A DNA stretch of 64,000 nucleotides from Leucobacter weissii (GTDB lineage Bacteria > Actinomycetota > Actinomycetes > Actinomycetales > Microbacteriaceae): NCBI RefSeq assembly GCF_017565745.1, contig NZ_JAGDYM010000013.1, forward strand, positions 62,001 to 126,000. Reading direction: 5' to 3'. Each line of letters opens with the position of its first letter. Positions within the stretch are counted from its first letter, which is position 1. The notes under the pieces are model-generated. The model worked only from the letters and a program-made list of their open reading frames with translations, was not told the DNA's origin and made no database searches. Positions 16,285 through 24,247 of this stretch are shown one piece after another. Made by a program: the position numbers and the translations under genes.

Positions 16285-17534
16285 GAACCTGGACACCGCC
16301 CGTCCTGCCGGCCCTGACCGGAGCCGGGGACGCCCCGAGGCTCTTCAACACCGCGACGGAGAGGATCGAGCATCCTCCGATCGCCGAGGGGCGCGCCACG
16401 CTGTACGTGTGCGGGATCACTCCCTACGACGCGACCCATCTCGGCCACGCCGCGACCTATCTGGCGTTCGACGTTCTGCTCCGGGCCTGGCGCGACGCCG
16501 GGATCGAGACGCGCTACGCGCAGAACATCACCGACATCGACGACCCGCTGCTCGAACGCGCCGGGCAGACCGGCGTGGACTGGAGAGCACTCGCGGATGA
16601 GCAGATCGGCCTCTACCGCAGCGATATGCACCGGCTCGGCATGATTCCGCCGGACAGCTTCGTCGCGGTGACGGAGCGCATCGGGGAGATCTCCGAAGCG
16701 GTACGACGGCTCCTCGATCTCGGGCTCGCCTATTCCGTGCCCGCGGCGGAGTCGAAGGGCGACGACCTCTACTTCGACACCCTCGAAGCCGAACGTCTCA
16801 CCCAGTGGCGCCTAGGCGACGTCGCCCCCTACGACCGTGCGCTGATGGAGCTGCTCAGCGCCGAACGCGGCGGCGATCCCGAACGCCCGGGCAAGCGCTC
16901 CCCGCTCGATCCGCTGCTCTGGCGCGCCGCTCGCGCGGGCGAACCGGAGTGGGACTCCGCGGTCGGCCCCGGGAGGCCCGGCTGGCACATCGAGTGCTCG
17001 GTCATCGCCGCCGCCGAGCTCGGCAGCGCGTTCACGGTGCAGGGCGGGGGATCGGATCTCATCTTCCCTCACCACGAGTTCACGGCCGCCCACGCCACGG
17101 CCCTCTCCGGGATGCCGCTCGCGCACGCCTACTGCCATGTCGGACTCGTCGGCTACCAGGGGCACAAGATGTCGAAATCGCGGGGCAATCTGGTGCTCGT
17201 CTCCGAGCTGCTGGATCGCGGGGCCGACCCGTCCGCGCTGCGTCTCGCGCTGCTCGCGCACCACTACCGCTCGGAGTGGGAGTGGCTCGACTCGGACCTC
17301 GATACGGCCCGTCGCAGACTCGACGCCTGGCGGGCCGGACTGACCCGGGTCTCGGCGGATCCGGCGGACTCCGTCGCGGTGCTGCAGCAGTTGCGGCAGT
17401 CGCTCGCGAACGATCTCGACACCCCCGTCATGCTCGCCGCGCTCGACTCGGCCCTGGACCGCGGGGTGGACGATCCCGAGACGGTCGCCGCCGCCGTCCA
17501 AGCGCTGCTCGGCGTGAGCCTGACCGGCGACTGA
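16281..17534 (+). CDS. mshC: Cysteine:GlcN-Ins ligase, mycothiol synthesis
   Basis: A 417-residue ATP-dependent ligase that joins cysteine to 1-D-myo-inosityl-2-amino-2-deoxy-glucopyranoside, the third committed step of mycothiol. It is built like a class I cysteinyl-tRNA synthetase without the anticodon domain. Visible motifs: the first zinc Cys44 in [14 protein letters not shown] (53-56), GWHIECS with the second zinc Cys, [11 protein letters not shown], and KMSKS at 296-300. The length fits MshC (about 410) rather than CysS (about 465). Start GTG overlaps the uppP stop. It shows that the organism uses mycothiol. It is convergent with the PAC2 gene. Confidence 0.93.
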   Translation: MRTWTPPVLPALTGAGDAPRLFNTATERIEHPPIAEGRATLYVCGITPYDATHLGHAATYLAFDVLLRAWRDAGIETRYAQNITDIDDPLLERAGQTGVDWRALADEQIGLYRSDMHRLGMIPPDSFVAVTERIGEISEAVRRLLDLGLAYSVPAAESKGDDLYFDTLEAERLTQWRLGDVAPYDRALMELLSAERGGDPERPGKRSPLDPLLWRAARAGEPEWDSAVGPGRPGWHIECSVIAAAELGSAFTVQGGGSDLIFPHHEFTAAHATALSGMPLAHAYCHVGLVGYQGHKMSKSRGNLVLVSELLDRGADPSALRLALLAHHYRSEWEWLDSDLDTARRRLDAWRAGLTRVSADPADSVAVLQQLRQSLANDLDTPVMLAALDSALDRGVDDPETVAAAVQALLGVSLTGD

Positions 17535-17550
17535 TCGGCTCCGGGGCCTC

Positions 17551-18462
17551 CTACGGCTTCTCGTCCGGGTCGATGTTCAGGAACTTCTCGAACTCGTGCG
17601 CGATGGCCTCGCCCGTCGCCTCGGGGGCCGAGGCGGTGTCGCGGGCCTCCTCGAGATGACGGATGTACTGCGCCATGTCCTCGTCGGAGGCCGCGATCCG
17701 GTCGATGTTCGACTCCCACTCGTTCGCCTCGCTGAGCAGGTCGCCCCGCGGGATCACCACGTCGAGCAGTTCCTCGAGCTTGTCGAGGATCGCGAGCGTC
17801 GCCTTGGGCGAAGGGGCGCTGTGCACGTAGTGGGGCACCTGCGCCCACAGCGCGAGCACGGGGATCTGCGCCTCCACGAGCGCCAGCTCGACCACCGTGT
17901 TGATGCCGACCGGGCCCTCGTAGTCGCTCCGCGTCGCGCCGGTCCGGGAACGCAGCTCCGGATCCTCGCTCGTGAGCGTCGTGATGATGGGACGGGAATG
18001 CGGCGCGTCGGAGAACAGCGACCCGATCAGGATCACCGTGTCGACCTCCCAGGAGTCGATCAGCTCCACGATCTCCTCGGTGAACGCCGCCCAGTCCCGC
18101 GCGGGCTCGACCCCGGCGAGCAGGAAGATCTCCGATACCTCGCTGCCGTCGAGGTAGTGCACGTTCTCGGGCTCGTCGCCGGTGCTCTCCCCGCCGTCGG
18201 CGCCCGGCCGCCGTACCGTGCCGTAGAGTCTGGTCTCGGGCCAGTCGATCACTCGCCGTCCCGAACGGTCGAAGGCGACCTTGGGCCGGTGGACCTGGAA
18301 GTCCACGAAGCCGTCGGCGCCGACGGCGTGCAGCGGCTCCGCGTCGATCAGCTCGCCGAGATGCTGCAGCGCCGTCGTGCTCGCGGCGCCGGCGTCGCTC
18401 CAGCCCTCGAAGGCGGCGAGCAGCACGCGCGGGTGGGCGATGGATTCGTCTTCTGCGTTCAT
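17551..18462 (-). CDS. PAC2 family protein
   Basis: A 303-residue acidic protein of the PAC2 (proteasome assembly chaperone 2-like) family, related to mycobacterial Rv2125. Core motifs include AAFEGWSDAGAAS near the start, a Rossmann-like VDTVILIGSLFSDAPH and VPHYVHSAPSPKAT. The C-terminal part is a long charged helix region (NEWESNIDRIAASDEDMAQYI), common in actinobacterial members. Biochemical role is unknown; no 20S proteasome genes are seen nearby. The ATG at 18462 follows GGGAAGG; the longer frame upstream has no ribosome site. Confidence 0.85.
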   Translation of the reverse strand: MNAEDESIAHPRVLLAAFEGWSDAGAASTTALQHLGELIDAEPLHAVGADGFVDFQVHRPKVAFDRSGRRVIDWPETRLYGTVRRPGADGGESTGDEPENVHYLDGSEVSEIFLLAGVEPARDWAAFTEEIVELIDSWEVDTVILIGSLFSDAPHSRPIITTLTSEDPELRSRTGATRSDYEGPVGINTVVELALVEAQIPVLALWAQVPHYVHSAPSPKATLAILDKLEELLDVVIPRGDLLSEANEWESNIDRIAASDEDMAQYIRHLEEARDTASAPEATGEAIAHEFEKFLNIDPDEKP

Positions 18463-18589
18463 GCGCCTTCCCGCCCGGTGCGCACTTCTCGGTCCAGCTC
18501 CGTGCTCATCCACCCAGGATAGCCCGGTCGGCGAGGAGGAAGCCGCGCGAGGCCGACGAGGGGTGGGGCGACGCCGGCGACGCGACCTC

Positions 18590-18595
18590 TAAACT
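18590..18595 (+). promoter_or_regulatory. -10 box of the HAD-trmI operon
   Basis: TAAACT, six bases before the GTG at 18602; leaderless transcript likely. Confidence 0.6.
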
Positions 18596-18601
18596 CTGAG
18601 G

Positions 18602-19285
18602 GTGACCACACCACCGCTCGCCGCCGTCCTGTGGGACATGGACGGCACACTGATCGATTCCGAACCGCTCTGGCTCGAGGCCGAGCTCGAGATGCTGCGG
18701 CGCTACGGCGTCGAGATGACGCCGGACACGCACCGGAGGCTGATCGGCTCCGGCCTCTGGGAGGCCGCGGAGCATTTCCGGGAGCTGGGCGTCCCGCTGA
18801 GCGCGGACGACATCGTCGCCGAATGGGTGCGCGGGGTGAGCGAGGGCGCCGCGCAGCAGGGCCTGAGCTGGCGCCCGGGCGCCCGCGAGCTGCTCGCGTC
18901 CCTCGCCGCGCACGGGATCACGAGCGTGCTCGTGACGATGTCCGTCCGTTCCTTCGCTGAGCAGGTGACGTCCGAACTGCCCGCGAACAGCTTCGCGGCG
19001 ATCGTCGCCGGAGACGAGGTGCGGCATCCGAAGCCCCACCCCGAGCCCTATCTGCTCGGCGCGCGCGCCGCGGGGGCGCCGATCGAGCGGTGCCTGGCGA
19101 TCGAGGATTCGCCCACGGGCCTGCGCGCGGCGGTCGCCTCGGGCGCCGTCGCGATCGGCGTGCCCAATCTGATCGGGCTCGAGGGCGAACGCGCGCACGG
19201 CATCTGGGATTCGCTGCTCGGCGTCGACGCGGCGGGCCTGCGGGATCGGTTCTCCGCGCTCCGCTCGATACACTTCTCCTCGTGA
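18602..19285 (+). CDS. HAD-superfamily hydrolase (beta-phosphoglucomutase-like)
   Basis: A 227-residue phosphatase-like protein, HAD subfamily IA with a helical cap. Motif I is LWDMDGTLIDSEP (nucleophile Asp and acid/base Asp), motif II is the Thr in VLVTMS, motif III is the Lys in RHPKPHPEPY and motif IV is AIEDSPTG. It likely acts on a sugar phosphate or a related small phosphate; the exact substrate is not deducible. It begins with a GTG six bases after TAAACT. The stop overlaps the trmI start (GTGA). The same gene pair is common in actinobacteria. Confidence 0.88.
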   Translation: MTTPPLAAVLWDMDGTLIDSEPLWLEAELEMLRRYGVEMTPDTHRRLIGSGLWEAAEHFRELGVPLSADDIVAEWVRGVSEGAAQQGLSWRPGARELLASLAAHGITSVLVTMSVRSFAEQVTSELPANSFAAIVAGDEVRHPKPHPEPYLLGARAAGAPIERCLAIEDSPTGLRAAVASGAVAIGVPNLIGLEGERAHGIWDSLLGVDAAGLRDRFSALRSIHFSS

Positions 19286-20328
19286 ACGACGAGACATCTG
19301 CGGCCCCCGGCCCGGCGAGGAGCGGCCCGTTCGTCATCGGCGACCGGGTCCAGCTGACCGGGCCGAAAGGCCGCCTGCACACCATCACCCTGGTCGCAGG
19401 AGGCGAGTTCCACAGCCACCGAGGGCTGCTGCGGCACGATGAACTGGTCGGCCTGCCGGACGGCTCGGTCGTCGCGAACAGCAGCGGCGAGCCCTACCTC
19501 GCCCTGCGCCCTCTGCTGAGCGACTTCGTCATGTCGATGCCGCGCGGAGCCGCCATCGTCTACCCCAAGGACGCCGCGCAGATCCTCTCGCTCGCCGACG
19601 TGTTCCCCGGAGCCCGCGTGGTCGAGGCCGGAGTGGGCTCAGGTGCCCTCTCGCTGCACCTGCTGCGGGCGGTCGGGCCGGAGGGGGAACTGCTGTCGTT
19701 CGAACGGCGAGAGGAGTTCGCACAGATCGCCCGGGCCAATGTCGCGGCCTTCCACGGGGCGGCGCCTCCGAACTGGTCCGTGACGGTCGGCGATCTGCAG
19801 GAGCAGCTGCCGGCACGCTGCGCGGCCGGATCCGTCGACCGCGTCGTGCTCGACATGCTCGCTCCCTGGGAGTGCGTGGCAGCGGCCGCAGCGGCGCTCA
19901 GGCCCGGAGGCGTCGTCCTCTGCTACGTCGCGACGGTGACCCAGCTGTCCCGTGTGGCCGAGGAGCTGCGACGCAGCGCCCAGTTCACGCATCCGCAGGC
20001 GAACGAGACGATGGTGCGCGGCTGGCACGTCGAGGGATTGGCGGTGCGACCGGACCACCGGATGGTCGCCCACACCGGGTTCCTGATCTCGGCTCGGAGG
20101 CTCGCGCCCGGCACCGTGCTGCCCGAGCGGAAGCGCCGGGCGTCGAAGAGCGACTACAGCGAAGCGGACGTGGCCGCCTGGACGCCCGACCTGGTGGGGG
20201 AGGCGGGCGCCGACTGGACGCCCGAGACCATCGGCCAGTGGTCGAAGAGCGAGAAGGCCCTGCGGAAGAAGGTGCGCGAGGCCCAGCGGTTCGCTGAGGA
20301 TCGCGGAGCTCCGGATCAGATAAGCTGA
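19282..20328 (+). CDS. trmI: tRNA (adenine-N1)-methyltransferase, TrmI
   Basis: A 348-residue SAM-dependent enzyme that forms m1A58 in the T-loop of tRNAs. The N-terminal beta domain has GPFVIGDRVQLTGPKG, and the Rossmann part carries YPKDAAQILSLAD and the SAM motif VEAGVGSGALSLHLLRAVG. The C-terminal 60 residues (KRRASKSDYSEADVAAWTPD...) are a charged actinobacterial tail. Start GTG overlaps the stop of the HAD gene. In mycobacteria (Rv2118c) the next genes are mpa, dop, pup, prcBA and pafA; here the next gene is the FKBP lipoprotein after only 30 bases. Confidence 0.92.
   Translation: MNDETSAAPGPARSGPFVIGDRVQLTGPKGRLHTITLVAGGEFHSHRGLLRHDELVGLPDGSVVANSSGEPYLALRPLLSDFVMSMPRGAAIVYPKDAAQILSLADVFPGARVVEAGVGSGALSLHLLRAVGPEGELLSFERREEFAQIARANVAAFHGAAPPNWSVTVGDLQEQLPARCAAGSVDRVVLDMLAPWECVAAAAAALRPGGVVLCYVATVTQLSRVAEELRRSAQFTHPQANETMVRGWHVEGLAVRPDHRMVAHTGFLISARRLAPGTVLPERKRRASKSDYSEADVAAWTPDLVGEAGADWTPETIGQWSKSEKALRKKVREAQRFAEDRGAPDQIS
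20321..20326 (+). promoter_or_regulatory. Possible -10 box of the FKBP gene
   Basis: TAAGCT overlapping the trmI stop, 32 bases before the FKBP ATG. Confidence 0.4.
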
Positions 20329-20358
20329 ACGGGTTGCCGAGTCTCCCGAGAGGTCTTC

Positions 20359-21279
20359 ATGCGTCGTCGAATCATCCCCGCCGCCGTGTCCGCGGCGCTG
20401 CTCGTGACCGGGCTGACCGCGTGCACCTCCGCGGAGTCCCCGGCTACCGTCTGCGAGAACCCGCTCCAGCCCGGCGTGCTGAGCAATGCGGTGACCGGTG
20501 AGCCGTCCGCGATCGGGGAGGGCGCCAACGACATCCTCAACGCCCAGCGCAGCCTGATCGTCGAGGCGCAGGAGCGATCCGATACGGCCGCTCCCGGCGG
20601 CATCGTCGTGGCCGACGTCACGCTCTTCGACGCGGTCACCGGCCAGGTTCTCGACGAGCGCGAGGGCGCCCCGCATCTCGCGCTTCCGGAAGACCTGATC
20701 GGCGAAGCCTCGGCGGCGCTGAGCAGCTCGGACAGCAACTCGATCGGCGCGGATTTCCTGATCGCCGCCGCGCTGCTGTGCACCGCTCCGGGCGACAGCG
20801 TGGCCGTGGCCATGACCCCGCAGCAGGCGCAGGCGTCCCAGCTCGGATCCGATGCCATCGCGGCCGTGATCGCGGTGCGGAGCGTGTTCCGCACGCAGGC
20901 GGAGGGCTCCGAACGCGCGCTGCCGAACGGCTTCCCGGCGATCGCTGTGAACGACGCCGGACGCCCGGGTGTCGTCCTCCCGCCGGCCTCCGGCCCGAGC
21001 GAGGCGCGCGTGGCACCGCGGGTGCTCGGGACCGGCGAGGAGATCACCGCCGAGAGCATGGCCATCGGCCAGGCCCTGACGGTGGACTGGAGCGGCGAGG
21101 TCGTGCAGAACACCTGGGAGAGCGGACTCGTCGCGTTCGGAACCGAGGCCGAGGCGAACCCCACGTTCCCGTTCCGTGAGCAACTGACGGGGTACCCGGT
21201 GGGATCCCAGGTCGTGATTCTCGACCCGGGCGAAGGCGAGCCCGTCGTCCATGTCGTGGATATCCTCGCGGCGAGCTGA
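20359..21279 (+). CDS. FKBP-type peptidyl-prolyl isomerase, lipoprotein
   Basis: A 306-residue exported lipoprotein. Residues 1-21 are a signal peptide with lipobox LTAC and the lipidated Cys22. The C-terminal third (about 235-305) is an FKBP domain fragment: GQALTVDWSGEVVQNTWESG and YPVGSQVVILDPG match the FKBP core, although the usual Tyr/Asp pocket residues are only partly kept. The N-terminal half is a divergent, possibly degenerate FKBP repeat. It probably assists folding outside the membrane. GAGAGG precedes the ATG. In related actinobacteria an FKBP gene also sits just before pafBC. Confidence 0.8.
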   Translation: MRRRIIPAAVSAALLVTGLTACTSAESPATVCENPLQPGVLSNAVTGEPSAIGEGANDILNAQRSLIVEAQERSDTAAPGGIVVADVTLFDAVTGQVLDEREGAPHLALPEDLIGEASAALSSSDSNSIGADFLIAAALLCTAPGDSVAVAMTPQQAQASQLGSDAIAAVIAVRSVFRTQAEGSERALPNGFPAIAVNDAGRPGVVLPPASGPSEARVAPRVLGTGEEITAESMAIGQALTVDWSGEVVQNTWESGLVAFGTEAEANPTFPFREQLTGYPVGSQVVILDPGEGEPVVHVVDILAAS

Positions 21280-21294
21280 GCCCGGGAGTCCGCG

Positions 21295-23412
21295 GTGGTG
21301 CCGGAGGACCCGCGGCGGCAGGGGAGCGGGACGCGGAGGATCCCCGGGGAGCAGCGGGTCTTCAGCCTGATCCTCGCGCTCGTCGCCAGCCCGGACGGAC
21401 TGAACAAGAGCCAGCTGCTCGGCACCGTCTACGGGTACTCGGACCGCTACTCCCGCGGCCGGGCCGATACGGCGCTCGAGCGGCAGTTCGAGCGGGACAA
21501 GGACCAGGTCAGGGAGCTCGGCATCCGCATCGAGACGGTCGACGATCCGGGCGATCCGGGGAACAACCGCCTGACCAGATACCGGATCTCCAAGGGGCTG
21601 CTGCAGGTGCCGCCGGAGATCTCCTTCAGCGCCCGCGAGCTGGCTCTGCTGCGTCTGGCGGCGCTGTCGTGGCGCGAGGGCAGTCTCACCTCGGAGTCCC
21701 GGAGGTCGGCGATGAAGCTCGAGGCGCTCGGCGCCGGCCTCGACCCTCAGCATCTCGGCATCGCCCCCCGCCTGGGTCTCTCCGAGGCGGTCGCGCCCGC
21801 GCTGCGCCGCGCGATCGAGCAGGAGTCCGTGGTGGTGTTCGAGTACCGCACCCCCCGTCACGAGACGGCGACCGAGCGGCGCGTCGCTCCGCTGCGTCTG
21901 CACCGCGCAGCCGGGCGCTGGCATCTGATCGCCTACGATCTGGAGCGCGAGGACGACCGGGTCTTCCTCCTCTCCAGGATCGGCGGCGATGTCCGGGTCC
22001 TCTCCCGAGGCTACGATCCGGTCCTGAAGGATCGTGCCGACCGGACCGTCGACGAACTGCTGCGCCTGCAGCGGGACCGTCGCGTCACCGTCCTCGTCCG
22101 GCCGGGAACGTCCGCCGCGGCCCGCTTCCGCGGCCGAGCCGAGGCGACCGGGGGATCGGCCGGCCCGGCGGAGCACTCCTCGCTCCCGGGGGCGGAGGGC
22201 CAGGAGCGGATCGAGTTCGGCACGCTCGACTACCCGTTGCTGGCCGAGGAGATCGCCGGCTTCGGAGATCAGCTCGCGGTCGAAGAGCCGGCCGAGCTGC
22301 GCGGGCTGGTGACGGGCCTGCTGCTGCGGGTGCGGGACGATCACGCCCAGGCCGCCGCAACGGGCGCGCCCGCGGTCGGACGCGATGCGGCGCAGAGCTC
22401 CGCGGGACGCGGACGATCCGCTCGCCGGGCACCCGCACTGCGCACGCAGGAGCGCGTGGTCCTGCTGCTCTCCCTGGTGCCCTACCTGGTGGAGCACGGC
22501 GAGGTGAAGGTCTCCAGGCTCGCCGAGGTCTTCGAGGTCGATTCCGCGCTGCTGCGGGAGTTGATCGCCTTTCTCGGGACCGCCGGCATCCCCGGGGAGA
22601 CCAGCACATACCAGGACGAGGATCTCTTCGACATCGACTGGGACGCCTTCGAGCGGGAGGACCTGGTGCGCCTCACCAGGATCATCGCCGTGGACGACGC
22701 CCCGCGCTTCTCAGCCGCTGAGCAGGCCGCACTGCTCGCGGGCCTGCACGCGCTGACCCCGCTGCTCCCGGAGAGCGAACTGGAGCACGCGGCGAGTGCC
22801 GCGGCGAAGCTGGCGGCCGCCGCGGACCCGGACGGCTCAGCTCCGACGCTCTCGGTGACCGCCGATGCGGCCGATCCGGTCGTCGCCGGTCTCGCCGCGT
22901 CCGTGGAGGAGCGGCGGCGGATCGGTTTCGTCTACCGCGATCTGCACGGCACGGCCACGCGGCGGGTCGTCGAGCCGATCGCGCTCTTCCAGGGCGACGC
23001 GGGCTGGTACCTCCGCGCCTACTGTCTCGATCGCGCCGCCGACCGCACTTTCCTGGTGGACGCCATGAGCGACATCCGCGTGCTCGCCGAGCGCGCGGAG
23101 CACCGGCCCGCCGAGGTGCCCGCTCTCTCCGACATCGTCCCGTCGGAACTGCCGATCCTCGCGCATGCGCGCGTGCGCGTCGGCGGCACCGGCTCCGACC
23201 CGATGCGCAGCATCTCGGCCTTCTCACCGCGCGCGGTCGGCCCCGTCGAGCACGGCGAGCTCCCGGTCGAGATCGGTCTCGCGCATCTGCACGCCGCCGT
23301 CAGGCTGGTGCAGTCGGCTCCTGGAGCGGTCGTGGTCACCGCCCCGGCGGAGGCGGTGAGCCGCGTCAGGGAATGGGCCGAGCGAGTGCTCACCCGCTAC
23401 GGAATAGAATGA
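21295..23412 (+). CDS. pafBC: PafB-PafC fusion, WYL-domain DNA-damage regulator
   Basis: A 705-residue fusion of two WYL proteins that are separate genes (pafB, pafC) in mycobacteria. The first half has a winged helix (residues 15-100) and a WYL domain with VVFEYRTPRHETATERRVAP and RWHLIAYDLEREDDRVF. A linker of about 60 residues (low complexity, Ala/Gly/Arg) leads to the second winged helix (about 385-470) and second WYL domain (GFVYRDLHGTATRRVVEP, WYLRAYCLDRAADRTF). PafBC is the activator of the RecA-independent DNA-damage response and is thought to sense single-stranded DNA through WYL. The start is a GTG at 21295, 15 bases after the FKBP stop. The fused form is usual in Micrococcales. Confidence 0.9.
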   Translation: MVPEDPRRQGSGTRRIPGEQRVFSLILALVASPDGLNKSQLLGTVYGYSDRYSRGRADTALERQFERDKDQVRELGIRIETVDDPGDPGNNRLTRYRISKGLLQVPPEISFSARELALLRLAALSWREGSLTSESRRSAMKLEALGAGLDPQHLGIAPRLGLSEAVAPALRRAIEQESVVVFEYRTPRHETATERRVAPLRLHRAAGRWHLIAYDLEREDDRVFLLSRIGGDVRVLSRGYDPVLKDRADRTVDELLRLQRDRRVTVLVRPGTSAAARFRGRAEATGGSAGPAEHSSLPGAEGQERIEFGTLDYPLLAEEIAGFGDQLAVEEPAELRGLVTGLLLRVRDDHAQAAATGAPAVGRDAAQSSAGRGRSARRAPALRTQERVVLLLSLVPYLVEHGEVKVSRLAEVFEVDSALLRELIAFLGTAGIPGETSTYQDEDLFDIDWDAFEREDLVRLTRIIAVDDAPRFSAAEQAALLAGLHALTPLLPESELEHAASAAAKLAAAADPDGSAPTLSVTADAADPVVAGLAASVEERRRIGFVYRDLHGTATRRVVEPIALFQGDAGWYLRAYCLDRAADRTFLVDAMSDIRVLAERAEHRPAEVPALSDIVPSELPILAHARVRVGGTGSDPMRSISAFSPRAVGPVEHGELPVEIGLAHLHAAVRLVQSAPGAVVVTAPAEAVSRVREWAERVLTRYGIE

Positions 23413-23416
23413 CGGG

Positions 23417-24247
23417 GTGGCAGCGGAGAAGCGGGGGCGGGTGAAGAACCCCGAGGGCAAGATGAGCCTCGGCGCTCACCTCGTCGAGTTGCGCAATCGC
23501 CTGATCATCTCGGGAATCGCGATCGCGATCGGCCTGGTCGCCGGCTGGTTCCTCTCCGAATGGGTCTGGAACATGCTGCGGCAGCCGATCCTCGATCTCG
23601 AGATCGACGGCCGCACGGCCCTGATCCAGTACACCGACGTGAGCAGCGGCTTCGATACGAGGGTTCAGATCTCCCTCTTCATCGCGGTGCTCCTCGCCAG
23701 CCCGGTCTGGCTCTATCAGATCTGGGCGTTCATCGTGCCCGGGCTCAAGCGAAAGGAGAAGTGGTACGCCGTCGGCTTCCTCGGCACCGCCGTGCCGCTG
23801 TTCCTCGCCGGCGTGTACGCGGGCTGGAGCGTGCTGCCGAACATCGTCCGGCTGATGTCGACGTTCCAGCCCGAGGAGGACGCCTTCCAGATCGAGGCGC
23901 GGACCTATCTCGACTTCACCGTCAAGCTGCTGCTCGCGATCGGGGTCGGCTTCGTCATGCCCGTGTTCCTCGTGCTGCTCAACTTCATCGGAGTGCTCCG
24001 CGGCCGGTCCATCCTGGCGAGCTGGCGCGTCGCCATCCTCTGCATCGTCCTCTTCGCGGCGATCACCACGCCCGCGGCCGATCTGATGAGCATGTTCCTG
24101 CTCGCCGCACCGATCGTCGTGCTCTACTTCCTGGCGGCGGGCATCACCATCCTGCACGACCGCCGCGTGGACAAGCGCGAGGCCGCGGCACTCGCCGAGT
24201 ACCTCGGCGACGATCAGCCCTCGGCGGCGAGCGGCGAGGTCCCGTGA
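23417..24247 (+). CDS. tatC: Twin-arginine translocase subunit TatC
   Basis: A 276-residue membrane protein with six helices. TatC is the receptor for twin-arginine signal peptides. Residues 18-28 (LGAHLVELRNR) hold the conserved Glu, and the FIVPGLKRKEK and FTVKLLLAIGVGFVMPVFLV parts are typical. The GTG start is only four bases after the pafBC stop, with weak ribosome site. The usual tatA gene between pafC and tatC is missing. The stop overlaps the next start (GTGA). Confidence 0.93.
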   Translation: MAAEKRGRVKNPEGKMSLGAHLVELRNRLIISGIAIAIGLVAGWFLSEWVWNMLRQPILDLEIDGRTALIQYTDVSSGFDTRVQISLFIAVLLASPVWLYQIWAFIVPGLKRKEKWYAVGFLGTAVPLFLAGVYAGWSVLPNIVRLMSTFQPEEDAFQIEARTYLDFTVKLLLAIGVGFVMPVFLVLLNFIGVLRGRSILASWRVAILCIVLFAAITTPAADLMSMFLLAAPIVVLYFLAAGITILHDRRVDKREAAALAEYLGDDQPSAASGEVP

